Below, piece after piece: positions 51,911 to 60,726 of a DNA stretch of 64,000 nt. The translations under genes were made by a program, and so were the position numbers. The notes beneath the pieces were generated by a model. That model was not told the DNA's origin. It made no database searches and saw only the letters and a list, made by a program, of their open reading frames with translations. The stretch is from Bradyrhizobium cytisi (lineage in GTDB: Bacteria > Pseudomonadota > Alphaproteobacteria > Rhizobiales > Xanthobacteraceae). How positions within the stretch are numbered: the stretch's first letter is position 1; every line of letters begins with the position of its first letter. The stretch lies in contig NZ_VSSR01000039.1 of the NCBI RefSeq assembly GCF_008123515.1, positions 1 to 64,000 on the forward strand, given 5' to 3'.

Positions 51911-52887
51911 AATAGTTCGCTCGCCCTCAACGCCTTGCAGACGTGCTGCATCTCGGTCTCGTCCGCAACCATGTCGAGCATGATCGTGGTGAGGCCCTTC
52001 GCGGCAAACTCCTTCAGCTTCGCGCCGATCTCGGCATGGCTGCCGACGAGATAGGGGCAGTCGGCCTGGAAGGTGAGGAACGGCAAGAGCCAATAGCCAT
52101 TGTCGTGGAGCTCGCCGGTCTGGCCTTCGTACAATCGTCGCTTCCAGACGGAATCTGAATTCTCCACCGTAAGCGCGAGCAGCTCGCGGTTATCAGGGTT
52201 GTCGCGGAAGCGGGCCTTCGCCGCCTGCCGCGCCTCCTCGCTGCTCTCGCGCGCGAAGATGCCAAAATTCATTCCGGGGGCGTTGAGACCGCGATCGAGG
52301 TCGGGCGGGAGCATCTGCATCTTGATGCAGCCGGTCTCCTCTGCGACGCGCCGCGCCGCTTCCGATTGCCCCGCGATCAGGAATTCCGGCATCAGCTCGG
52401 CCGGCAAGCGCGGCCGGAGTTGCAGATTGCTGGCGCGGTAGAACCGACCCTCGAGATTGACCGGGCGCTGGCTCGCGAGCAGCTCGCGCATCAGTGCGAC
52501 GAACTCGCCGAGCCGGACATAGCGGTCGGCATGCGGTTGCTCGTCGCCAAGTCCCTCCAAGTCGCTGATTGCGGTGCCCGTAATCATGTTGAGATAGACC
52601 TTGCGGCCGTAGAGCTGCGCAAAGGACGACACGAACTTCGCCGCTGTGAATGGGTGCATGTAGACCGGATTGACGGCGATCAGCGGCGAAGATCGCGTCG
52701 TCGCGGCCAGGATGTGCTGGGCCATCGCCCAGGGCTCGACGAAGACGTCATTGCCTTCGAACAGCAGAATGCCTTCGAAACCGTTGCGGTCGGCGAACTC
52801 CGCCACCCGCGTCAGCTCGCCGACATATTTTTGGGGATCGCGGTTGCGCGAGATCGCGGGAAAGACGCGCAGCCGCGCCGGAATCAT
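51907..52887 (-). CDS. LLM-class flavin-dependent monooxygenase
   Basis: The 326-residue protein is a luciferase-like TIM barrel (DPQKYVGELTRVAEFADRNGFEGILLFEGND, PLIAVNPVYMHPFTAAKFVSSFAQLYGRKVYLNMITG, ADRYVRLGEFVALMREL), resembling alkanesulfonate monooxygenase SsuD and the hydroxylases found in NRPS/PKS clusters. It overlaps the phosphopantetheinyl transferase gene by 4 bp, which ties it to the NRPS locus. It also converges on a sulfonate-type ABC transporter, so a sulfonate role is the alternative. ATG 52887 has GGAAG upstream. Confidence 0.87.
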   Translation of the reverse strand: MIPARLRVFPAISRNRDPQKYVGELTRVAEFADRNGFEGILLFEGNDVFVEPWAMAQHILAATTRSSPLIAVNPVYMHPFTAAKFVSSFAQLYGRKVYLNMITGTAISDLEGLGDEQPHADRYVRLGEFVALMRELLASQRPVNLEGRFYRASNLQLRPRLPAELMPEFLIAGQSEAARRVAEETGCIKMQMLPPDLDRGLNAPGMNFGIFARESSEEARQAAKARFRDNPDNRELLALTVENSDSVWKRRLYEGQTGELHDNGYWLLPFLTFQADCPYLVGSHAEIGAKLKEFAAKGLTTIMLDMVADETEMQHVCKALRASELF

Positions 52888-53615
52888 TCCGCCGCTTCCC
52901 GGAGCGGCCAGGCGTTGCGGGTGATGCGAAGGCCGCCGACCGCACCGGAGCCGTCGGCGATCGCCAGGCGATGCGAGGGCGAGGGCGAGCACAGCGAGAA
53001 GTGCCAACCTGCCGGATCGTCGGAGATATCGGGCTTGAAGCTGATCTCGATCGCCTCTCGCGACACCTGCATCGCGAATGCGTCGAGCGGCAGGTTGAGC
53101 CCAAAACCCCTGGCTTTCAGATAGGCTTCCTTCAGCGTCCAATAGTCGAAGAAGCGCTCGATCGCGGCGGGCTCCGGCAGTCCGCGCAGCGTCTCGACCT
53201 CCTCCGGCGCAAAGAAGCGAAGCGCGGTGGAGAGTGGCGCGACGCGCCGCGACACGGTCTCGACGTCGACGCCGACGGTCTCGTGCTTCGAGACGACGCA
53301 AGCTACGCAGCCGTCGGCATGGGACAGGCTGAAATGCAGTGCCGTCGAAGTCGCGGGCGCCGCGACAAAGGGCCGCCCGTAGCGGCCGGTCGAAAACGAC
53401 CAGTCGGTCGGCTCGATCTCGGGGGCCGCGTGCGAGAGCGCCAGGCGCAACATCGCGTGCGCGAAGATATATTGCCGCTGATGCCGCTCGAACATGAAGC
53501 GGTCGGCGCGTATCCGTTCGTCGACGGAGAGCAGCCGCCGGCACGATTCGACCGCGCCCGGCGTCTCGATGCTCTCGATCAGTCCGACAAACAGTTCAAT
53601 TTCGTCGTCTGCCAT
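52884..53615 (-). CDS. Sfp-type 4'-phosphopantetheinyl transferase
   Basis: The 243-residue enzyme has the two family motifs VGVDVETVSRR and FFDYWTLKEAYLKARG, plus FSLSHADG and the N-terminal RYGRPFV region. Sfp-type enzymes transfer 4'-phosphopantetheine from CoA to the serine of carrier domains, so its likely client is the NRPS at 54154-60591. ATG 53615 was chosen; the frame is open for 20 unrelated residues upstream. It is translationally coupled to the monooxygenase gene. The 228 bp before it holds no recognised gene. Confidence 0.92.
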   Translation of the reverse strand: MADDEIELFVGLIESIETPGAVESCRRLLSVDERIRADRFMFERHQRQYIFAHAMLRLALSHAAPEIEPTDWSFSTGRYGRPFVAAPATSTALHFSLSHADGCVACVVSKHETVGVDVETVSRRVAPLSTALRFFAPEEVETLRGLPEPAAIERFFDYWTLKEAYLKARGFGLNLPLDAFAMQVSREAIEISFKPDISDDPAGWHFSLCSPSPSHRLAIADGSGAVGGLRITRNAWPLREAAE

Positions 53616-53843
53616 CAATTGGGCCCATAGCGTCAGGCGGAGGCCAAATCCGGCCCTGACCGAAGAATCAACCAAACAGGAAGCAACTGAGCCGACCGCT
53701 TCTAGCGGTCCACTCAGGCAAATTCTTGTCGATTGCTGGCCGGTTTACAGGTTCAAGCTTGTGCGAGACCCCAACTCGACAGGCGAGCGGCCTAAATTTG
53801 GAAATGAACTTGAAGATTCGTGCGGCGTCCCGGCCGACAAGTC

Positions 53844-54008
53844 TTACTTTTTCTTCTTGGCTTTCTTGCCGCCCAGCATCGAAAGGCTGGTGTCGACGTC
53901 CTTTAGAGCGGACTGGAGCTTCTTCTTCTCGTCAGAGAGAAGCTTTTGCAGGGCCTTGCGGTCCTTGTCGCTCAGCGAGGTACCCTTGGTAAATTTGATA
54001 AAACCCAT
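53844..54008 (-). CDS. 54-residue Lys-rich protein
   Basis: ATG 54008, preceded by GGGGGAG, encodes 54 residues: MGFIKFTKGTSLSDKDRKALQ, a helical middle, and a tail ending GGKKAKKKK. It has about 16 lysines and no cysteine. It sits between the NRPS and phosphopantetheinyl transferase genes on the same strand. The excellent ribosome binding site and clean codon use support a real gene. Nucleic-acid binding or a small adaptor role is speculation. Confidence 0.68.
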   Translation of the reverse strand: MGFIKFTKGTSLSDKDRKALQKLLSDEKKKLQSALKDVDTSLSMLGGKKAKKKK

Positions 54009-54153
54009 AATGACACTCCCCCGGTTGAAAATAATCGTCCAAATCAAAAACGCAGGAATAATCTTGCGCGGCAAGCGCCAAAGAATCAAGATGCAACTTG
54101 GTCATTCACAGCTCTTGCGAGTGAACCCGCGTTCGGCGTGGACTAACAGCCGG

Positions 54154-57100
54154 TCAAGCCGCCCGGCGGGCGAGCAGCCGGTCGAGTGGCGCATTGGGCT
54201 GCGTGATAGCGGCCCTCAGCAGCGCAACGAGATCCTCCATCCAGGCGCCGACCACGGCGCCGTCGAGCAGCTCGCCCTTGTAATTGCACGAACCTGTAAT
54301 CCCGGTCAGGCGCTCCTTGAGCATCAGCGACAGCCAGGTCTGGTCGACCGGCAGTACCGGCTGGCCCTCGCGCGCGACATTTCCGATCGATCGCACTGCG
54401 ACATCAGGCAGCTCGAGCGGCTGGCGCAGCGGATTTTGCAGCGTGAAATAGACCTGGAGCAGCGAAGCCGGATCGATGCCCTCCTGCTCCAGATGGTCGG
54501 CCAGGATGTTGAACGGCAGCTCCTGCCGGGCATGCGCCTCGAGCACGCTTTGGCGCACGCGGCCCAAGGCCTGCGTGAACGACAGATCCGGTGTAATTCG
54601 GCTGCGGACGATCACCGTGTTCTCGAACGGACCCACGATCCCCTCAGTGTCCGGCTGGGCGCGATTGGCCATGGCGGTCGCGACCGAGATGTCCGTGCGT
54701 CCGGTCCGCGCCAGCAGCAGGGCCTTCAGGCCAGTGAGCAGGCACATGAACAGCGTGGCGTTGTGCTGTCGCGCATAGGCGGTGAGGCGGGCGACCAGGT
54801 CGCGCTCCAGGCTGAGGGGATGATGGCCGGTCGACGCGCCCGGCCGCGCCTCACCGTCAAACAGGGGGGCTGAACCGCGCAATGCCTCGCTCCAGTCGAG
54901 GGCCTGGCGGCGGGCCGCCTCGGTGCCGCACCACCAGCGCTGCCAGCGTGCGACGTCGGAGAACGCGAGCGGCATCTTCGGCAAGGGCGCCGACGGATGG
55001 CCTGCCAGCGCGGCGTAGCGGTTGGACAGTTCCTCGAACAGCACGCCGATCGACCAGCCATCGGCGATGGCATGGTGCAGTGTCAGCAGCAGGATGTGAT
55101 CCTCGGCGTGCAGCCGCAGCAGCCGCGCCCGCAGCAGCGGCGCCCGGGCGGCGTTGACAGGAGTATATGTCTCCTGCGCGATCAGGAGCTCGATCTTCCT
55201 GAGCTCGAGGGCCTTGCGGCGCTTGTTGTTGTGGGGCCGCCCGTCGCCGATGGTCTCGACGGTCAGAACCGGACCGAGCGCGGCGGGCGCGACGATCCGG
55301 CTGACCGGCTCCTCGCCATTCCAGCCGAACGCCGTGCGTAACGATTCGTGGCGGCGCACGATGTCGTCGATGGCCTGCGCCAGCCTGCGCGGATCGATCG
55401 GGCCTTCGAGGTGGAAAGCGAAGGGCAGGTTGAACAGCGGTAGATCGGGCAGATTCTGCTCGATTCGCATCATCTGGTCCTGCGCGATCGACAGCGTGGG
55501 CGGTCCGCTGTCGGCGAGGCGTGGCCCGCTGGCCGCGGGCTTTTGCGGTTTCGTGGTCACCGCCTCGTCGACCCGCCGGGCGAGCTCCTCGATCGTCGGT
55601 GCCTCGAAGATGGTCTTGATCGGCAGCGAGACCCCGAGCGCACGGGCCACGCGCGCCATGGCTTGGCCCGCGAGCAGCGAATGGCCGCCGAGGTCGAAGA
55701 AATTGTCGGTGACGCCGAGGCTCTCGATCTTCAGCAGATCGATCCAGATGTCGGACAGCACCTTTTCGGTGAAGCGGCGGGCCGGCACGGCGGCTTCCGT
55801 CGCCGCACTCTCCTGTTGCGCGGGCGCCGGCAGGGCGGAGCGATCGAGCTTGCCGTGGGCATTGAGCGGAATCTGATCCAGGAACAGGAAGGCCGACGGG
55901 ATCGCATGCACAGGCAGCCGACTCTTGAGGAAGTCGCGCAGCTCGCTGGCGTTGATCCGGCTGCCCGATTTGGCTACGACATGGGCGATCAGCCTGACGT
56001 CGCCATTGGCGTCGCGGCGCGGCTCGACGATGCCGGCGCGCACGCCTGCGTGGTCGCCAAGCGCAGCCTCGATCTCCTTGAGCTCGATGCGATAGCCGCG
56101 GACCTTGACCTGAAGGTCGGCGCGGCCGAGGCATTCGATGGTCCCGTCGGCGCGGCGGCGGGCGAGGTCGCCGGTGCGGTACAGCCGGCTGCCTTGCGCG
56201 CGTGCGAACGGATCGGGGATGAAGCGCTGCCGGCTCTGGGCGGGATCGTTGATATAGCCGCGGCCGACGCCGGCGCCGCCGATGCAGAGCTCGCCGACCA
56301 CGCCGACCGGCTGCGGCTCCAGATTGGGATCGAGCACATAGAGCTGGGTGTTGGGCAGCGGCGCGCCGATCGGGACATTGGTCGTCGCGGTGTCCGGCGC
56401 CCTGGTCAGCCGGTGCAGGGAGACGTCATCAGAACATTCCGAGGCGCCGTAGGCGTTGATCAGCGGCACCTTCGGGCAGCGGGCGAACCAGGCGCGGCAG
56501 AGCTCGACCGGCAGCGGCTCGCCGGTCGAGATCAGCAGCCGCAGTTTCGCAAAGGCGCGCAGCATCGGCGCCTCGTCCATCCGTTCGAGGATGACGCGGA
56601 GCAGCGAGGGGACGATCTCGAGCACCGTGATGCCCTCTCGTTCGATCTCCCGCGCCAGCAGCATCGGGTCCTGGACGACCGAATTGCCGCAGACATGGAC
56701 GCGTGCGCCGACCATGGGAGCGGCGAGGAACTGCCAGACCGAGATCACAAAGCTCTGCGGTGCGGTCTGCGCGATCACGTCCTTGCTCGTGAGGCCGAGT
56801 TCGGCGATCAGCGACGCCAGATGGTTCGACAGCCCGCGCTGCTCGATCATGACGCCCTTCGGCGCACCGGAAGAGCCGGACGTATAGATGAGATAGGCAA
56901 GGCCTGCGCTTGCGCGCCGTGCTGCGCTGGCCGGCTTGGTCGATTCCAGCGCGATGGCGTCCTCGAGCTCGGCGACTTGGATGCGCGCGACCAGCGGCTC
57001 GAGCAGCGCGTCGACCATGGCGGACCGCGCCCGCGCCGTCAGCAGCACGCTTGCGCAGCTCGATCCGAGGATGGTTGCGAGCCTCGCCGTTGGCTGCTCG

Positions 57101-60100
57101 GGATCGAGGTTCAGGAAGGCCGCGCCCGCGCGTTGCACCGCGATCATCGCCGCGAGCAGGTCGGGCCCGCGATCGGCAAGCAGCGCGACCACGGTCTCGG
57201 TGCCGACGCCCTCGCGGGCAAGCCAGCGCGCGATCGCCTGGCTGCGGCGCGCCAGTTCGCGATAGCTCAGGGACAGAACTCCGTCGGATATCGCCACGGC
57301 GTTCGGCGTCTTCTTTGACTGCCGCTCGAAGCGTTCGCAGAGATTTCCGCGCGTGGCGAAATTGGCAGGCCGGCCTTTCGTCGGCAACAGCCGGCGTTCG
57401 GCGTCGGTGAGCAGCGGCAGACGCGAGATGCGCTGCTCGGGATTGGTGATGGCGGCCTTGAGCAGGGTCTTGAACTGACCCGCCATGCCCTCGATCGTAC
57501 CTGCGTCGAACAGATCGGTGGCGTATTCGAAGAAGCCGGTGAAGCGGCCCTCGGCCTCGACCAGCTCGAGCGTGATATCGAAGCGCGCGACTTCCGGGTC
57601 GATCTCCAGCCGCCGCGTCGACAGGCCGGGGAAGCGCGCCGCCTCGATCGACGCATTCTGGAGGATGAACATGATCCGGAACAGCGGATTGCCGTCGCTC
57701 CTTCGCGCGATCTGCAACGCGCGCAGGACTTCCTCGATCGGAAGATCCTGGTTGCGATAGGCATCGAGCGTGACCCGGCGCACCCGCCGCAGCATCTCGC
57801 CAAAGGTCGGGTCGCCGCCGAAATCGTTGCGCAGGATCAGCGTACTGGCAAACAGCCCGATCAGCCGTTCGCTTTCGATCTGGTTGCGGTTCGCGATCAG
57901 CGAGCCCGTCGCGACATCCTCATGTCCGGTATGGCGGAACAGCAGGCACTGGAATACCGCGAGCAGCGCCATGAAGGGCGTCACGCCCTGGTCCTGGCTC
58001 AGTGCGCGAATGTCGGCCGAAAGGGTTCTTGAGAATTCGAAATAGTGACGGGCGCCGTGTCCGTTCCAGACTTCCGGCCGCGGCCGGTCGGTCCGCAGCG
58101 GCAGCGTGGTGACGCCGTCGAGCTGGGTTCGCCAGTAATCGAGCTGCTCCTTCGCCATCAGTGTCTGCGCCCAGCTCAGCTGCCAGCGCGCAAAGTCGCG
58201 ATATTGGAAGCCGGGCGAGGGCAGCATCGTCGTGCTCCCTTTGCGAGCGGGGGAATATCCGGCGGCGAGCGCCTCCCAGAACAGCCGCTGTGACCAGCCA
58301 TCGGTGACGAGGTGATGGACATTGACCACCAGCGCATGGCTGGATTTGTCGAACGAAAGCAGCGTGACCTTCAGTGGTGGCTCGCGGGCGAGGTCAAACG
58401 GATATTGCGCCAGCTTGAGCGCCTCGCGCCTGACGACCTCAGCCCGCCGGTGCGGAGGGCAGGGTCTCAGCTTGATCCGCTCGAACCGCGGCGGTGCGTC
58501 AAGCACGCGCTGCACGGGCTCGCCCTCGCGTTCGACGAAGACCGAGCGCAGTGCCTCGTGGCGCGCGCAAATCGCACCGAGGCTCGCCTGGAGCGCAGCG
58601 ATATCGACCTGCCCCTTGAGCAGCGCGACCTCGACCACGTTATAATTGTAGCGCGTCGGATCGAGCCGCGAGAGCACATACATCCGCTGCTGCTGGAACG
58701 ACAGCGGCGCATCTCCTTCAGAAGCCGCCGGGCGCCAAGCCGGCAGCGTCGCATCGCGATGCGCCGTGGTCTCGAGCCGGGCTGCAAGAGCGCCGACCGT
58801 GGCGCAATCGAAAATGTCCTCGAACGAGAAGTCGACGTTGAAGCGCTCGCGCAGGCGCGAGCGCATCTGCGTGACCGCGAGCGAGTCTGCGCCGAGCGCA
58901 AAGACATCCTGATCGACGCCTACTTTCGGAAGCTCCAGAAGATTGGCCCAGATCTCTGCGAGCTGGGTCTCCAGCGCGTTGCGCGGCAGCTGCGTCTCGT
59001 CGTCATCATGGGACGCCGAAATCAGGTCGGCCAGCGCGTTGCGCTTGACCTTGCCGCTGGCGCCTTTCGGCAGCGCCGCCACGCTGCGGATCAGGCTTGG
59101 CACCTTGTAGGCGGCGAGACGTTTGCGCGCGAACTGGCGCAACTGGTCGGAGGTCGCCTCGGAATTGTCCCGCAGCACCACGACGGCGGCGACGTTCTCG
59201 CCGAGTTTTGCGTGGGGAACGGCAAAGACGCCAGCTTCCAGCACCGCCGGATGGGCCAGCAGCACCTCTTCCACCTCAAGCGGCGAGACCTTCTGGCCGC
59301 CGCGGTTGATGACGTCCTTGATGCGGCCGACGATGAAGAGATAGCCGTCGGCATCGAGATAGCCGAGATCGCCGGTCCGGAACCAGCCGTCGCGAAATGC
59401 AGCTTGCGTCGCGGCCTCGTCATTATAATAGCCGCGGCTCATGTTCGCTCCGCGCAACATGATCTCGCCACGCTCGCCGCTTGCAAGCGCGCGGCCTGTC
59501 TCGTCCATGATGGCGATCTCAGGACCTGCGGCACGGCCGACCGATCCGATCTTGCGCAGCTCGAACGGATTGGCGGCAATCTGCGAGGCCGCTTCAGTCA
59601 TGCCGTAGGTTTCCAGCACGGGCACGCCGAACATCGTCTCCAGCCCGTTCAGGATCGCGGGCGCAAGCGAGGACGAGGCCGAGCGGATTACGCGCAGCGA
59701 TGACGCGCGGGCGCGCTCCGGGTTGGCTTCCGCGGCCGTCAGCAGGGCGCGGTGAATGGTCGGCACCGCCGTGTACCAGGTCGGTTGCAGGTCCCGCATC
59801 CAGCCGAAGAAGGACGGTGCGTCGAAACCGCCGGTCGCGATCACGCTGGAGCCCGCGGCGAGCGCGGTCAGGAGACCGGAGATCAGGCCATGGGCGTGAA
59901 ACAGCGGCAAGGCATTCAGCAGGCGATCGTGCGATGTGAGCGACAGCACGCGGCCGGCATTTTGCGCCGAGAGACACACATTGCGATGCGTGAGCGGTAC
60001 CATTTTGGGCCGCGCTGCTGTGCCTGACGTCAGCAGGATGAAGGCATCATCCTCGGCACTCGCGGCGCCGTTCGCGCAGGCCGGACCGATCGTCGGTCCG

Positions 60101-60591
60101 ATGAACGCACAGCCGCCGAGATCCGTCTCAGGTCCCGGAACGAAGTCGATCATCGCGATATCAAGCGCCCTGGCGACGTCGCGACTCGGCGAGTTCATAT
60201 CGGCCCGGGTGACCAGCGCCGTCAGCTTCAATTCGCTGAAATAACGTTGCAGCTCGTCCGCCGTCAGGTCCGGGTTGACGGGGACGCAGGCACAGCCTGA
60301 TGCGACCGCGATGAGAGCCAGCGCGCTGTCGGCCCCGCGCGGCAGCGCAACGGCAATCCGGTCGCCAGGTGCAACGCCGAGCCCGCGCAGCGTTTGGACG
60401 AGATGCGCGATCCTGGCGCCGAGCGCGCCATAATTCAGAGGCGGCCGGCCAGGGGCGAGCAGGGCGGGCGCCGCCGGCATCGTTCGCGCATGAAAGGCGA
60501 GAAGGCCGCCGATATGGGCAAACGTATTGGTTTCGGCGCCCGCGTCTGCCGATCCCTCTCCCACCCCGGATGCAATCTCCGACAATGCCAT
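54154..60591 (-). CDS. Non-ribosomal peptide synthetase, A-T-C-A-T-C
   Basis: The 2145-residue enzyme has: an acyl-CoA-synthetase-like A domain (about 30-520; LLTSGTAARPKMVPL, YGMTEAASQIAANP, resembling the Pcs60/AAE3 group); a carrier with Ser near 570 (GADSLAVTQM); a C domain with HHLVTDGW near 759; an A domain with YTSGSSGAPKGVM near 1238 and YRTGDLARRRADG; a carrier with GGHSLL near 1637; and a terminal C domain with HHAIADGW near 1840. There is no thioesterase, reductase or epimerase. The product is probably an N-acylated amino acid released by transfer to an amine or water. ATG 60591 follows AAGGGA; a TTG start 11 codons upstream is less likely. Confidence 0.93.
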   Translation of the reverse strand: MALSEIASGVGEGSADAGAETNTFAHIGGLLAFHARTMPAAPALLAPGRPPLNYGALGARIAHLVQTLRGLGVAPGDRIAVALPRGADSALALIAVASGCACVPVNPDLTADELQRYFSELKLTALVTRADMNSPSRDVARALDIAMIDFVPGPETDLGGCAFIGPTIGPACANGAASAEDDAFILLTSGTAARPKMVPLTHRNVCLSAQNAGRVLSLTSHDRLLNALPLFHAHGLISGLLTALAAGSSVIATGGFDAPSFFGWMRDLQPTWYTAVPTIHRALLTAAEANPERARASSLRVIRSASSSLAPAILNGLETMFGVPVLETYGMTEAASQIAANPFELRKIGSVGRAAGPEIAIMDETGRALASGERGEIMLRGANMSRGYYNDEAATQAAFRDGWFRTGDLGYLDADGYLFIVGRIKDVINRGGQKVSPLEVEEVLLAHPAVLEAGVFAVPHAKLGENVAAVVVLRDNSEATSDQLRQFARKRLAAYKVPSLIRSVAALPKGASGKVKRNALADLISASHDDDETQLPRNALETQLAEIWANLLELPKVGVDQDVFALGADSLAVTQMRSRLRERFNVDFSFEDIFDCATVGALAARLETTAHRDATLPAWRPAASEGDAPLSFQQQRMYVLSRLDPTRYNYNVVEVALLKGQVDIAALQASLGAICARHEALRSVFVEREGEPVQRVLDAPPRFERIKLRPCPPHRRAEVVRREALKLAQYPFDLAREPPLKVTLLSFDKSSHALVVNVHHLVTDGWSQRLFWEALAAGYSPARKGSTTMLPSPGFQYRDFARWQLSWAQTLMAKEQLDYWRTQLDGVTTLPLRTDRPRPEVWNGHGARHYFEFSRTLSADIRALSQDQGVTPFMALLAVFQCLLFRHTGHEDVATGSLIANRNQIESERLIGLFASTLILRNDFGGDPTFGEMLRRVRRVTLDAYRNQDLPIEEVLRALQIARRSDGNPLFRIMFILQNASIEAARFPGLSTRRLEIDPEVARFDITLELVEAEGRFTGFFEYATDLFDAGTIEGMAGQFKTLLKAAITNPEQRISRLPLLTDAERRLLPTKGRPANFATRGNLCERFERQSKKTPNAVAISDGVLSLSYRELARRSQAIARWLAREGVGTETVVALLADRGPDLLAAMIAVQRAGAAFLNLDPEQPTARLATILGSSCASVLLTARARSAMVDALLEPLVARIQVAELEDAIALESTKPASAARRASAGLAYLIYTSGSSGAPKGVMIEQRGLSNHLASLIAELGLTSKDVIAQTAPQSFVISVWQFLAAPMVGARVHVCGNSVVQDPMLLAREIEREGITVLEIVPSLLRVILERMDEAPMLRAFAKLRLLISTGEPLPVELCRAWFARCPKVPLINAYGASECSDDVSLHRLTRAPDTATTNVPIGAPLPNTQLYVLDPNLEPQPVGVVGELCIGGAGVGRGYINDPAQSRQRFIPDPFARAQGSRLYRTGDLARRRADGTIECLGRADLQVKVRGYRIELKEIEAALGDHAGVRAGIVEPRRDANGDVRLIAHVVAKSGSRINASELRDFLKSRLPVHAIPSAFLFLDQIPLNAHGKLDRSALPAPAQQESAATEAAVPARRFTEKVLSDIWIDLLKIESLGVTDNFFDLGGHSLLAGQAMARVARALGVSLPIKTIFEAPTIEELARRVDEAVTTKPQKPAASGPRLADSGPPTLSIAQDQMMRIEQNLPDLPLFNLPFAFHLEGPIDPRRLAQAIDDIVRRHESLRTAFGWNGEEPVSRIVAPAALGPVLTVETIGDGRPHNNKRRKALELRKIELLIAQETYTPVNAARAPLLRARLLRLHAEDHILLLTLHHAIADGWSIGVLFEELSNRYAALAGHPSAPLPKMPLAFSDVARWQRWWCGTEAARRQALDWSEALRGSAPLFDGEARPGASTGHHPLSLERDLVARLTAYARQHNATLFMCLLTGLKALLLARTGRTDISVATAMANRAQPDTEGIVGPFENTVIVRSRITPDLSFTQALGRVRQSVLEAHARQELPFNILADHLEQEGIDPASLLQVYFTLQNPLRQPLELPDVAVRSIGNVAREGQPVLPVDQTWLSLMLKERLTGITGSCNYKGELLDGAVVGAWMEDLVALLRAAITQPNAPLDRLLARRAA

Positions 60592-60656
60592 TCCCTTTTG
60601 ATCTGATTGGGCTATTCTTCCCAAGAGTTAGGGAACGCGTCCAGTCCGAGGTGAAG

Positions 60657-60670
60657 TTTTGGTCCCAAAA
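60657..60670. promoter_or_regulatory. Palindrome in the NRPS-cyclase divergent region
   Basis: A perfect 14 bp palindrome, TTTTGG-TC-CCAAAA, lies in the 135 bp between the NRPS and cyclase starts. GGTCCC (60661-60666) also pairs with GGGACC at 60682-60687. It is a candidate operator or leader hairpin for one or both genes. Confidence 0.45.
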
Positions 60671-60726
60671 TCTGTGGTTGAGGGACCTTAAGCCTTTCGG
60701 CGGGGGGAGTGTCGGGCGGGATCACC

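Noticed and set aside
55543..57318. 591-codon open frame on the plus strand
   Set aside because: It is antisense to the NRPS adenylation and carrier domains; a codon-bias artefact.
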